64,000 bases of DNA from Cyanophora paradoxa (taxonomy: Eukaryota > Glaucocystophyceae > Cyanophorales > Cyanophoraceae): assembly GCA_004431415.1 (NCBI GenBank), contig QPMI01000628.1:1-64000 (forward strand). The letters are read 5' to 3'. Position numbers and translations under genes: made by a program. This document shows positions 1 to 10,929 of the stretch, piece by piece. The notes below the pieces were generated by a model. That model saw only the letters and a list, made by a program, of their open reading frames with translations. It made no database searches and had not been told where the DNA came from. Every line of letters starts with the position of its first letter. The first letter of the stretch is position 1.

Positions 1-386
1 TTATTTAAGTCGATATTTTGTGAGCTATGTGGTTTCGTAGCCGCCAAATCGCGCCCTTTGCGAATCAGACCGCGCCGCTTTGTAGTAGCGTAGAACTACT
101 CTATACGCGCACGGTTGCAAAGTATGACTAGTGGAGCCTCATGGGAACGCGCGCCGGCTCTCAGAATGTAGCGGACACCTCGATTTTCGGGCACTTGTGC
201 CTATGGCGAATTTGCACTTCTTGCCACGGTTGAGTTAGCTAGTCAAACTAGCACCAACATGCCCGGAATCAAGTTGTGAGCACGTAGCAATTGAGAGCGC
301 GCCGAGATCGGCTTCCTGTCCAAAGTTATGCGGGGAAAACGGAAGGGGGGGTCTCCGCGAAGTCGCGATCGCCGGTGTTATCGAGT
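1..386. other. No supportable gene
   Basis: Mixed-composition sequence. Only short overlapping open frames are present on both strands, with no recognisable protein motif. Confidence 0.4.
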
Positions 387-428
387 CGGGACTCGGGACT
401 CGGGACTCGGGGCTCGGGACTCGGGACT
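387..428. repeat. 7-bp tandem repeat (CGGGACT)n
   Basis: Six or so head-to-tail copies of CGGGACT, one of them altered (ggggctc). The overlapping short frames here are by-products of the repeat. Confidence 0.85.
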
Positions 429-819
429 CCAACTTTGCAACTTAAAATGCAACTGGCAAGTGTCATACTATGATAGTATAGGCTACCGCCGACCGCCGAG
501 TTGGCTCAGCGGCTCACCGAGTCACTGGGAGTCAGAGGCTTAGAGCCCCGCGATCGCATTTTTAAAAACTATGCATTTTACACATTATTTTTTGAGCCTA
601 TGAAACTTATATGGACGTGCTAGCCTCGTTAAGACGGTCACGGCGCTATTTTCAGTTTTGCAGGTGATGAGCTGGTGATGAGATACAAGCGTTTGACGAT
701 TTCCATCGAAATCGGTGTTTTGGTATCCCCCCTTTCGCTTTTCCCGTATGCCCCCTTTCGCCGATTGAATTGTGTGCGTTTTTGATTGGACACCGTAACC
801 TGAGCACGCTTTATTATAG

Positions 820-1125
820 CCAATCCTGATCCTGTCAGCCTGTCCTCAGCCAATCCCGATCCTGTCAGCCTGTCATCAGCCAATCCTGATCCTGTCAGCC
901 TATACTATCAGCCGATACTATCACCCTGTCAGCCTATACTATCAGCCTGTCAGCCTATACTATCAGCCTGTCAGCCTATACTATCAGCCTGTCAGCCTAT
1001 ACTATCACCCTGTCAGCCTATACTATCACCCTGTCAGCTATACTATCACCCTGTCAGCCTACTGTCAGTCTACTGTCAGCCTACTATCAGCCTACTCTCA
1101 GCCTACTGTCAGCCTACTATCGATG
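820..1125. repeat. Minisatellite with a unit of about 20 bp
   Basis: Tandem array of a degenerate unit close to CCTGTCAGCCTATACTATCA. It starts with longer units (CAGCCAATCCTGATCCTGT-like) near 820-900 and decays to shorter CAGCCTACTGT units at 1,050-1,125. There are no regularly spaced unique spacers, so it is not a CRISPR array. Confidence 0.9.
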
Positions 1126-1572
1126 ATCTCTTATCACATTACGATCAGCCATAACAGCTAATTTATCACATTACGATCAGACAACGTAAAAATACTACGC
1201 TATCGCATGCTATATGTTTTCGGAATCGCCGCGATGTGATGACCCCGAATACGTCGGTGACGCCGGTATATATATGTATATGTCGCCATATGAGAAAAAA
1301 AACAAACAAAAAACAAAAAATTCGGTTGTGCGCTGGATCACACACACGGAGGTTCGGACATATATACGAAATATATACATGACTAAATCGTTATTGTTTT
1401 CATAGAACTCGCATGTAGTTTGCATGTATCTTGCATAGTGGGCGGGGCGCGAGTGGTTCCAGTGCATTAAATGGAACATTTCGATTGAAGTCGCGAGTTT
1501 GTGCAGGTGGGCATTTTCGGCATGCTTGCTCATGCACATACTCGCTTTAAAAAATATAAAATGAAATTCGGT
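1126..1572. other. AT-rich non-coding stretch
   Basis: AT-rich sequence with A-runs at 1,296-1,320 and no convincing coding frame on either strand. It borders the AT-rich zinc-ribbon pseudogene and may belong to the same inserted segment. Confidence 0.4.
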
Positions 1573-1899
1573 TTAACTCTTACGAGTTTTGCTATAACAC
1601 TCTCGGCATTGATAGTTGAGACCATCCTTCGTTCTTTGTCTTTATTAAACTCACTTGCAAGCTTCTCAATCTTGCAGTGCGAGCATATCTTCGATTGTAC
1701 TTCGATCTTCGGACGCGTTTTTAACACGAAATGATAAAGGTAATTGTGATAGTCTCGGTCGCAAACTTTGCACCTCCAATTCAAAAGTACATTCCCTGAG
1801 CTACCTACGCTTTTGCAATGCATAACTCGATGCCGGTTTTACCTTATCGCAAACATTGCACCGCTTAGTCTCAGGTAGATTTACTTGATTGCTTGCCAT
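1573..1899 (-). pseudogene. Frameshifted double zinc-ribbon protein of viral/phage type
   Basis: Reading from the ATG at 1,899 gives a short leader, then CNVCDKVKPASSY and a stop at about 1,801. In the next frame follow RCKVCDRDY and KICSHCKIEKLASEF, and after one more frame change DGLNYQCRECYSKTRKS and a stop. Joined on paper these make two ribbons, CxxC...CxxC twice. The second has the pattern C-x2-C-x3-K-x3-F...DGL-x3-C-x2-C, which is common in small HNH-associated proteins of phages and large DNA viruses of algae. Two frame breaks make it a relic. The segment is much more AT-rich than the host genes around it, which fits foreign origin. The family assignment rests on the motif pattern only. 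Confidence 0.55.
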
Positions 1900-3310
1900 T
1901 GTTACAGTATATTAACTGGAAGTCTTTAAGTGGGGATCACTTGTTTAATTGGTGGGGCTCACCTTGATTTTTCAATTTGGGTAACTGAAAACAGTCCGGA
2001 AACGATCGGGAACATTTCGTAAAAATGAGGGTCTTACTGTCCTTACTGAGAGATCGGGGGAAAGTTAAAGGGCTTACTGGGAATGGTAAGGAATTAGAAA
2101 AATGAAGAATGAAAGGGTTTCGTGATTGGTTTCAGTAAGGAAGGGTTAGATGTTTGAAAAATACAATGTGGCTCAGTGCGAATTTGTGATTTTGTGACTG
2201 AGATTCGTGATGCTGAAAATGTGCTTATTGAAAATGGTCGCGGGAAGGTCGCGCAATTGGTGGGGGTGACCACCCTGCGAGCCCTCCTCAAGCGCCGGAG
2301 ACTACTTGTCAGTAACCGCCTACGTTCCGAACGCGGCCGATAAGCAGGCCGAGCTCGGGGAAGCCTCGCAGTTCGGCGACTTCGTCCTCCCCTCCCGCGC
2401 CCTCCCGTTTCGATGCGGCGCGTTTAGATTTCTTTTTCACATCGATCGCCCTTGCAGAGCGCCTCGTCGACCGTCGGAAGCGGGAATCGACCTCTACGCG
2501 CGCGGTCTCCATCGAACTTCATCATGACGCCGCAATCCCCTGCCCGCCGCCTTAAGCTCGCTTTCGCCTCACTTCGATGATCACTTCCTCCGCTTGCAGA
2601 GCCTCGCGGCGGGCTGGACTCGCGGACTCTGGACTGTGTTCCGTCTCGATTCCATCCTCGCCCAGCGTGGCACACCATCCGGTATGGCGACCCCGCTGCC
2701 CACATCTCCGCCCTTTACCCCCCAAAGCCCCCCCCCCCCCCCACCCCCCTGCCCGGCCGGCGAGAACCGGTCCGGCCCCCTTCCGACCCCGATCTTATAG
2801 CTGCGCACGCCTCTCGTCATATTCAAGTCATGCACACTGCATGCCGCCCTCTGTCTGAGCACGCGATGCCGTGGCTCGCTCCGTTGGCAGACGAACCCCG
2901 CTCGCGGCGGGTGTCGTCAGGAATGCCTTCAGAGCAGCCCGAGCATCACTCAGACACGGCTGTCTCACCACTCTCTCTGGTGCCGAGCTTTCCCCAGGGG
3001 ACGCATGCCCCTTTTTGCGGGTTTGGGATCTGCTGCCGCCACACGCATGCCAAGCCATTGCAGTGCTAGCCACCGCAGTCTTTGCATCACCAGCCAGCCC
3101 CGCCGCCTCGCAACAGGTTGAGCGTCGCCTTTCTTTCTTTCAGTGATATCTCTTTTTCTCCTACACTATCAAAAATTTCTTTTCCCCTACTTGTTTACCT
3201 CTTCGACAGGACCTCTTTCGATAATTCCTCTCTTTTGCTCCCTTGGCCCGACGTCCATAGACATAGAGGACCCACTAGGAGGCAAGCTCCGCGACCCCTC
3301 TTGGATAGCT
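1900..3310. other. No supportable gene
   Basis: AT-rich sequence up to about 2,300, then GC-rich with a C-run at 2,730-2,750. Many short overlapping frames occur on both strands with low-complexity R/A/P composition. None carries a recognisable domain. Confidence 0.4.
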
Positions 3311-3405
3311 AGGGCGGGTGTTTGCAGACACCCATCACCTAGACACTCCTCGGTCGCTGAGACAGAGGAGTGTTGAATATTACCAAAGACCCCGCTGGGG
3401 TCCCC
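3311..3405. other. Cluster of three short hairpins
   Basis: Three perfect or near-perfect inverted repeats lie within 90 bp. GGGTGT/ACACCC is at 3,316-3,333. ACACTCCTC/GAGGAGTGT is at 3,343-3,373. GACCCC/GGGGTC is at 3,388-3,402. They could form a structured RNA tail or a retroelement 3' end, but no coding sequence or poly(A) follows directly. Confidence 0.6.
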
Positions 3406-3960
3406 ACTAGACCGCATTAATATCGAAACGCTAAAAAGTGCTGTATGATTCACAGTATGAACCCCTTTAATTAAGTAATTAAGTAGTACTATAGTGCTGG
3501 TACTATATAGTACTAGTAATTAAGTAATTCACGGTAATTAAGTATTACACGGTACCGGTAGCCTAGTATAGGATGTATATAGATATAGACTGAGACAGTG
3601 AGTTCCAATTCAGGGTTACTGCACACAGTAACTTCCGAATTCGAATAACTTCCCATTGGCCAGGGTGCGCCGCTTTTCGCGATCGGTACCGTCACTACTA
3701 CCGTGTACGGTGTACGTACTAGCCTATAGCTACTAATAGGCTACTACTACTACGTACTACGGTACCAGATCTAGAGTAACCGGACCAGTGTTTCCGGGAT
3801 CCAGATAAATTTCAAAGGACCAGATAGAAGCGATAGAATCCAATAGAAGCGACGCCGCAGAGGGTTTAAGCGGCTCCGGCGCAGCTGCCGCCCGCGGCGG
3901 ACCGGGGCCCGCGCGACGTCGACGTCGGTTGTTGGAATGTGTGATTTTAAGATCACAAGG
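3406..3960. other. AT-rich spacer beside the duplication edge
   Basis: Contains repeated AATTAAGTAATT-like and AGTACTA words at 3,470-3,560 and CTACTA words near 3,730. No gene is visible. The inverted segmental duplication begins near 3,960. Confidence 0.5.
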
Positions 3961-4087
3961 TTCCTAAGCTTCGACTTAACGGAGCGAGGTTTTACGACCA
4001 AGGCGCGAGCCCCTAGCCTGCCTGTCTATCTCTTTATCTCTGCGGCCCCTCTCTCCGCAGCCCTCCTCTGGGCGCGGGGTCGGGCAC

Positions 4088-7000
4088 CTGCCAGGGGGAC
4101 GCCTCCATCCACCTCCCCCCCGGGATCCTGTACCCCCCGAGCTCGATCCCCCCCGGGGGGGCCATCCGCACGATTCTGCGGGGGGGCGGCGGCGTCGGTA
4201 TCGGCTTCTGGGGGGTGGGGGCGGGGCGGGGCGGGGTACGGGCGCGGGCGCACCCGGTGCCGGCGGCGGGGTACATGCGCAGGACCTCCTTCATGCAGGC
4301 CTCCAGGGGCCCCAGCGCTGCGAGATCGGGGCGTCGAGTTACTCGGGGGTACCTGAAAAAGGTACCTCCTCGGGCGGGTCGGCAGATCTAGATCAAGAGC
4401 GAAGGAGGGGGATCTAGAGCGAAAGGAGGGGGGTACAGAATGCAAGCCCCCGGGCGCGAGCTCGAAGAGACATAGGTCTGGCCGGGCATCCGAAGAGGAT
4501 CGAGTAGAAGGGAAGGGGGCCGAAGGCGGCGGCGGCGGACCCCCGACTCGAAGGCTTCTCTGGCAGATCGATGGATGTAAATTTAGAGTGCGAGGAGGGG
4601 GCTGGAGGTTCCCGGACGCAAGGGGGTTTGTGGCAGGGTCGAGCTTCGGCTCGCTTGCCTGAATGTGATCCTAGGGTAAGGACCGCGGCGGCGGCGGCGG
4701 CGGACGTACCCCGGATGTCGCCGTATTTGGGGGTACGCCTGCCGAGGGCCCAGTCCACATCCCCCCCGCAGCTCCATCTCGACCTGCCGGATCAAATGTT
4801 AATGAAGGTTCGAGTTCGATCAGAGTTAGGCAGCGAAGGAAGGGAGGAAGGTGCGGAGGCGCGATCTATGGGCGCGCCCCCCGTTCCAGAAGCGGCGGTG
4901 ATCATAATCGCCCCGGGCCCGCCCGCCCTGGACCTCTAGCCTGCGCCTCTAGATGGCAGCGCTATCGATAGTTAGTTCTGTAGGACCAGCGCTATGTACC
5001 CTAGGACCAGCGAAGGGAAAGGGGTAGCCTAGTAGGGGGTAGAGGGGGAATCACCTAAGGCTCCCCTCCCAGAAGCGGTGGTGACCGCCCCGGGCCCGCC
5101 CCGCCCCGAAACCTCCGGCCAGCGCCTCAGAGAGGGAGGGGGGAGGGGAGGCGGGGCGGGGAGGGGTACGGGCGCGGGCGCACGCGGTGCCGGCGGCGGG
5201 GTACAGGCGCAGGACCTCCTTTATGCAGCCCTCCAGCGGCCCCAGCGCTGCGGGATCTGGTTCGAAACGCCGGCTCAAAGGCTTCCCTGGCAGGCCGGCA
5301 GATCTAAATTTAGACCGCGGCGGCGGACCGCGCATGTCGCCATAGGTGGGGGTACGCCCGCCGAGGGCCCGGTCCACATCCCCCCGCAGCTCCCTCTCGA
5401 CCTGCCAGATCAAATGGGGAGGAGGACGGCGACGGAGATGGGCGACGGGTACGCGATGATAGGCGCGCTCCGATTCCTGAAGCGGCGGCTACCCCCCCCT
5501 CCCCCCCCCCCTCCCCCGGCCCCGCCCTATCTCTCGCATGCTCCTCCGGATGGCAGCGCTGTCAATAGCTAGTTCCGTAGGACCCTGAACGAATTTGATC
5601 CCTATGACCGGGCGCGGACCTCGAGGCAGCGGGCTCGGCGGGTCCCCTAGGCGCGACGCTCGGAGCAGCGGGCGAGGCAGGTCTAGGCGCGCCGCTTGTG
5701 TCTCGGGGCAGCGGGCGAGTCGGGTCTAGGCGCGACGCTTGTGTCTTGTATCTATAGCGCCTCGAACCTCGGCGCGGACGGACTTCGGGGCGGCGGGCGA
5801 GGGCGGCGAGCGCGAAGCAGAGCGTCGTCTGCGTCGTGTCGTGCCCCGCAAGAAGCAGGTCTACCCCCCCCGGACGGTGGAAAAAAGTGTTTCTTGAGGG
5901 GGATGAGAGGGGGGGCACCGTGGATATCGACGCGGACGTCCTCCATGGACGCGCCGGTCCTCTCCTGCGGGGCGGGGCGGGCGGGCGTGGGCGCGGGGGG
6001 TAGGGGGCGGGCGGGGTCCGGAGGTTGACGTTGGGACTTCGTTGGGAGCGGAGCTAAAGACAGGTCGGGGAAGGGGGGGCCCTGGAGGCGGGGTACGAAA
6101 TTCGTTGCTGGTTCGAAAATTCGTTGCTGGCCATGGTCGAGGGCCGGCACGGGGGCGGGCGGTTGGCGGGGGTAGGGGCTATAGACAAGTCGAGGAGGGG
6201 TTGGATCTAGGACTCAAGAAGAGCGAGGCGGGGCGGGGCGGGGCGGGCAGGGATCCCGGAACAGAGCTCAAGGCGCCCCCTTATCGATCCCGCCCCAGCC
6301 CAGCCCAGCGAAGCCAGGTCCAGCCTCCCCGGCCGGCCCTTAGCGGGTCCAACCCGGAGGGAGGGCGGGGCCCGGAGCTCGAGGCGGGGTACGGGGCGCT
6401 GCGCCGAAGAGGTCTGTACCCACCCGCGACTCGAGGATGGAATCGATGAGGTCGCCCTCGCCCTCGCGGTCCCCTTCCGCCCGCGCCGCCGCCCGCGCCG
6501 CCTCGCGCCCCCGCAGGATCGCCAGCTCGCACGCCTGCGCGAGCCGAGGCGATGCTTGAAACGGAAGCTTAAGTGACGAAGAAGCTCAAGCGTAGGCACT
6601 AGCGGGCACTAGAAGCATTGGACCTAGGAGCCTTGGCGAGCACTAGAGGGCGTCGGAGCGAGACTGTGAGAGGGCATCGGAGCGGGCGAGGCGATGCTTC
6701 GACCGCAGCCGCGTGAGCTTAGCACGCGGCTCGGTCGGTCGGAGAGAGCTTGGGCTCGAGCCGCGTAGGCCTAGCTCCGGCTTGGAGCCGCAGTCCCATG
6801 GCGCTCGAGCGGGCTCTCACTTGCGGCGGGGGCGCACCTGCAGGGATTCCATCGCAGCCTCGAGGCGGCGGAACTGCGGGGGGGTACAAGGATTAGACCA
6901 CGGGAACTGCGAGCCAGGGCCGGGATCCGGACCGCGGGTGTCTTGACGAAGCGCCAGAAGGCCGCCGTCTGTACCCCGGCGTCTGTACCCCGGCCCAGTC

Positions 7001-8794
7001 AGGGGTACGGCCCCGAGCGGGGCCTGAGGGCGGAGCCGGGAGTCGCGTACCCGGAAGTAGTCCGCGAAGAGCTGCGCGACGACCAAGTGAGCCCCACAAG
7101 GGCCCACGGGGTATTTGGGGGGGAGGGGGGGGGGGGGGGGGGGGGGGGGAATCCCGTCGAGCCCCCAGCCCCTCTCCTCCCCTCGCCTCCTCTTACCCCC
7201 TTCCCCCCCGGGGGGGTACTTTAGTGTAGACGGCGAAGTCCTCCGCGAAGCGCTCCCACGTGAGCCCCCCCGGCAGCACCGCCGACGCTGCCGGGTACGC
7301 GTTAAACCGGGGGGAAGGGAGGGGGGAGGAGGGGGGCGGGGTACCGGAGACTTCGACGGAGAAGCACGTCTGCGGGGCGATCAATGCTCGCAGAGCCCTT
7401 TGTTTATCGGTTTAACTCGGGGGCCGGGGGGGGGGGGGGGGGGGGGGGGGAGACGCGGGAGGGGTACGCGAGCGCGCCTTCATGAGGACGCCGCCCGTGA
7501 GGGATGTGAACGGGGCACGCGGGTCCAGCCACCCGCCCTCCTCGCACTCCCTCTGGGGTGATGGGGGGGGGGGTACCGGCGACCCGCGTCAGCGGGGAGG
7601 ACCGGAAGGCGTCAGAAGGGGGAGGGGGCGGAGCGGAATAGGGCGCGGGACGCGGCCCGGATGTTGCTATTCGGAACGCTTGAAAGGGGTACAGCTGCAG
7701 GCGATGCGGGGGGGGTACGCACGTCGAAGACGGGGAAGACGTCCCGCGCCATGCGCTCCGTCGTCGCAGCGAACTGAGCCGCCGCCGAGTCAGACGGGAG
7801 CGGCGGGGGAGGGGGGGGGGGTCCGGGGAGAAGGCTGGAGGCCTAGGGCGGATAGCTGGAGCTGAAGGAGAGCCAAAGGGGGCCGGGGTACGGGGCGCGG
7901 GCGGGCGGCACGCACCACCTTGCGGAACATGCGATCGTTCATCGCCCGGACGACCGTTCGTCGGCGCGCGCGGTGGAACGGCCCGTTCGACCCCAGCAGG
8001 CCTGCCGAGCCGAGTGAGGGGTGAGGGGCTTTGAATCTAGCGCTCGCCGCTGGACGAAGAGGCGCACCCCGGCCGCCCCAGGAGCAGAACTGCACGATCG
8101 GGGACGGCTGCGCGCGCGCGGGGCGGGGAGCCCCCGGTCAGAAGGCGGGCCTAGACCTGCACAATGCAATTTGATCGGGGGGCGCGATGCGGTCAGGCAG
8201 GAGGAGCATGCGGTGGGCGAGCTTCGCCTCCATGATCCAGACGATGGGCGTCCCGGCGAAGTAACACTGGGGAAAGGTGAGCTGGAGGCGCGGCGGAGGA
8301 GGAGAAGGAGCGGAGAGAACGCTCGCGCACCTGAACGATTGGGCCGTACTCTCCGCGCCAGGCGTGGGCGATCTGCGCGACGTGGCCGCCGCCCCACACC
8401 ATCCTGCGCGTACGTGTCCACGCCGCTCGGCACTGCCAAGCCGGGCAGCGGCGGCGCCGCGAATTCGATTGCAGGCTAGGTGGAGCGCACTCCGGCAAAT
8501 TGCCAAGGCGGGACAGTCTTGGGCCCGGGCATCTCCTTTCCTTCGCCGTCTCGGATCACCGACTTGGCGAGGTGCCTCTGCGCAGCGCCAGCGGCGCGCT
8601 CGGTCAGTCTCTGGTGGCATCGTCGGAGCTCTGGCGCGCCGGCGCGTTGTAGCGCGGAGCCCGCGTCCGCTTAGATGCGCTCTGCACCGGAAGCCGGCAC
8701 GCGGGTGGGCGCGAACCTGCCACGCCGCGACGACGGCCGCCGCGCCGCAGGCGGTGAGAGCGACGGCCACGGCGAGTAACTGCGACGAATCCAT
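4088..8794 (-). pseudogene. Cytochrome P450, copy A, lacking the haem-binding exons
   Basis: The ATG at 8,794 opens an exon for an N-terminal membrane anchor (MDSSQLLAVAVALTACGAAA). Later exons include the C-helix region (GPFHRARRRTVV), the I-helix AGHDTTQTTLCFALAAL near 5,800-5,880, and K-helix ExxR exons (KEVLRLYP, KEVLRMYP). The last recognisable exon (GGIELGGYRIPGG) ends at 4,088. The K-helix exon is present twice, near 5,180-5,270 and 4,245-4,330, because of a local tandem duplication. The haem-ligand exon FGGGPRMCAG seen in copy B has no counterpart anywhere in 1-4,088. Homology to copy B stops near 3,965, so the catalytic Cys is lost. It is transcribed away from gene B. Alternatively the final exons moved elsewhere, but nothing here shows that. 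Confidence 0.8.
4200..5590. repeat. Tandem duplication of P450 exons inside copy A
   Basis: The block carrying the ExxR exon and its preceding exon (VERELR...GGRTPTYGD) occurs twice, at about 5,060-5,590 and 4,200-5,010. The ExxR exons are offset by 930 bp. Copy B has a single version, so the duplication arose after the arms separated or was lost in arm B. Confidence 0.8.
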
Positions 8795-9050
8795 GGCGAG
8801 CATGCGAGCGCCGAACTGCGCGGAGCCGAACTGAGCAAAGTCGGTGCTTGCGACTTCGCAGTTGTACCCCGCGAGAACAGCGCACCGTACCCGTCGTCTC
8901 AGACTCGCTCTGACTCGGCTCATCTGAAGCCTGTGCAGGCACCCCAACGATGAAAACGATATCGATCGATATCAGCCTCTACAGCGATCCGCAGTCGCCG
9001 ACCCGCCCCGCCTCCGTCCCGCCCGATGGCGCCCCCGCACGTCGACGTCG
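8795..9050. promoter_or_regulatory. Putative shared promoter region between P450 copy A and gene B
   Basis: About 250 bp lie between two divergent gene starts, and the same arrangement recurs in arm B at about 47,460-47,696. Conserved blocks include CAGCGATCCGCAGTCGCCGA. The role as a bidirectional promoter is inferred from layout only. No TATA box is apparent. Confidence 0.35.
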
Positions 9051-9879
9051 CCATGACGGCCGTGCGCACACGCGCGCTGCGCGCCTGTGCAGCAAGAGCG
9101 CTGACGGCTCGCTTGTAGATGCCGAACGCGCCGAGCCCCGTCCCCGCGGCCGTCGCCGTCGCCCAGGAGCTCGAGCGCTATATATATAGCTAGCAGGCGC
9201 AGCTGCAGGCCGCGGCGGAGCTCGAGGCGGCCGCGAGCCTCAAGCGCCACAACGGCGCCGAGAGCGGTGAGGCTGACGGCGCGGGCGCGGGCGCGGGCGC
9301 GGAGCCCGACGCAAAGCGGGCGAAGCTCTCCGGTGCGCACGCGCATGCGCTGGGCCACGAGCGCCCTCGCGAGCGGTGCTGATCCGAGGGGGCGCGCGCG
9401 CAGAGGCCAGGGTGCGGCTGAACTACAAGCTGGACGGGCTGCCGGCCCCCTGCGGCTACGTCCACGTCCCGCTCTGCTGGAGCCTCGCCTGCCTCCGGGC
9501 CGATCGCGAGCTCCAGCGGGAGTCGGACCTCGAGCTCGAGATCCGCAAGTAGTGCGCTCTACTCTTCTCCCTTTCTCTCTCCGGACTCCGAGCGTAAGCT
9601 TCAGCTCATGCTCCCGCACACGCGCGCGCAGCGGCTTCGTCCTGCAGGACGCGCCGGCCTCGTCGCGGCAGGAGGCCGAGCTCCGCGTACCCGCGTACGC
9701 GTCTCGGGCGTCTTCCCCTGCGCCCTCCTCCGCACCCTCCGGATCCCCAAGGATCTAGGAGCTCGAGCGAGCGCAAGGCCAAGGAGGGCGGCGGAGAGGA
9801 GGGCGCCGAGCCGCTCTTTGCCGTCGTGAAGCAGAAGGCGAAGAGCCCGATCACGGGCAACGAGCTTGAGGCCTCCTGA
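9050..9879 (+). CDS. Gene B, copy A (unrecognised, intron-containing)
   Basis: I do not recognise this family. Coding character is supported by conservation with arm B. Exons can be followed as VPAAVAVAQELER, then a coiled-coil-like Ala/Glu/Leu run, QLQAAAELEAAASLKRH, then an acidic/Gly-Ala linker, and a basic patch AEPDAKRAKLSG that could act as a nuclear signal. A following exon has RLNYKLDGLPAPCGYVHVPL and an acidic helix ending LELEIRK. The last exon reads LFAVVKQKAKSPITGNELEA and stops at 9,879. In copy A a TATATATAGCTAG insertion near 9,180 puts a stop after AQELERY unless it is intronic. Exact splice sites are uncertain. Confidence 0.45.
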
Positions 9880-9979
9880 TCATGATTTGATCTCGCGGAG
9901 CATCCGGCGCGGAGGCACTAAGCCTGCGGAGAGGATGGGGCGGGGAAGGGGGGGGGGGGGGGGGGGGGGGGGCTCTAGA

Positions 9980-10280
9980 TCTGCGGATCAACCCGGTGCC
10001 GGCGCGGGGAGAGGGGACAAGCGCTCTTCGCCGCCGTGAAGCAGAAGGCGAAGAGCCCGATCACGGACGGCGAGGCCGGGCGGCCCTTCCTCGCGCTCGA
10101 GGACGACGCCCTCGCTGCGTGCGCCCGCCCTCTCCTCCGCCTTCGGACCGCTCTCAGTTCTCTGCGTTGAAATCGCGCAGGGAGGTGCGGGGCGTGCTGG
10201 CGGGGCTCACCGGGGTACACGAGGAGGAGCCCAAGGCCCTGGCCGACGACCTCGCCTTCGAATTCCAGGTCCTGATTTGA
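9980..10280 (+). CDS. Partial duplicate of gene B terminal exon plus an orphan exon
   Basis: At 10,020-10,070 the sequence again encodes LFAAVKQKAKSPITDGE, a close copy of the gene B last exon 200 bp upstream, followed by GRPFLALEDDALAACARPLL. Around 10,180-10,270 lies an exon-like stretch, EVRGVLAGLTGVHEEEPKAL, ending at a CAG/GT donor. It is unclear whether these belong to gene B, to the AAA+ gene downstream, or to neither. Confidence 0.35.
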
Positions 10281-10712
10281 TCCCGTCGATTCCGATTTGA
10301 TCCCGCCAACTCGATCTAGATCTGGTTTAACGTTAACTTATTCGATCCGCAGCTCCCGGCCCTGCGCGCAGCAGCAGCAGCAGTAGCAGCAGCAGCGGGG
10401 GCGGCGGGGGAGGCGCCCCAGGGCGGAAGTCAATTACACCTTATTCGATCTAATTCAAGACTAAGCTTGGCAACCGATTGCCCTGGTCCGCGATCGATAG
10501 ATATCGCGACTTCTCATGTATATAATTATAATTACATCCCGGAGTCCTAGAATCGTTTAATTACATCCCAGAGTTTAGAATCGGTGTGGTTATCATACAC
10601 GATTTTCATTTCATGCCTTCCGTGTTCGAATCGCCCTGCGATGAGAATCACGCCTTCGAATCCCGCCCGTTCCACATAATTCCGTTCGATCATGCCCCAC
10701 CTTGCCTGTATA
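10281..10712. other. Non-coding spacer
   Basis: Contains a CAG repeat near 10,370-10,395 and AT-rich sequence. No coding motif is seen. Confidence 0.4.
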
Positions 10713-10767
10713 CGCCCCCACAGTGCTGGAGTAGACTAGAGGCTGTGGCCGGTAATTCACCAAAAAC
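10713..10767 (+). mobile_element. 3' end of a LINE (same family as the LINE at 18.4-24.3 kb)
   Basis: About 55 bp match the terminal sequence of the nested LINE, including GGCTGTGGCCGGTAATTCAC followed by an A-rich tail (CCAAAAACAAA). It is a dead, severely 5'-truncated copy on the plus strand and somewhat diverged (GTAGACTAGA in place of GTCTAGAGA). Confidence 0.75.
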
Positions 10768-10929
10768 AAATACATCCTAGAATTACATTAATTATAGTTG
10801 TAATTATAGAATCGTTTCTAGATCTATTAAATCTTAATCAATCTCTAGCTAATTTATAATTTGAGAGTCAACTCTGGCAAGCTTGGCAATCGCGACGCTG
10901 CCGAGCAGTTGATCATGAAGCATCTTAAA

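Larger units (their letters stand above)
3960..10020. repeat. Inverted segmental duplication, arm A
   Basis: Nearly all of this stretch reappears in opposite orientation at about 43,055-51,650. The matches run through the P450 exons and introns, the shared intergenic region, gene B, and the G-run with its flank at 9,890-10,016. The arms differ by many substitutions, by a local tandem duplication in arm A (4.2-5.6 kb), and by two transposon insertions in arm B. The arms point towards each other across about 33 kb of unique DNA. Confidence 0.9.

Noticed and set aside
820-1125. Regular repeats resembling a CRISPR array
   Set aside because: Units abut directly, vary in length and have no unique spacers. 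It is a minisatellite in a eukaryotic genome.
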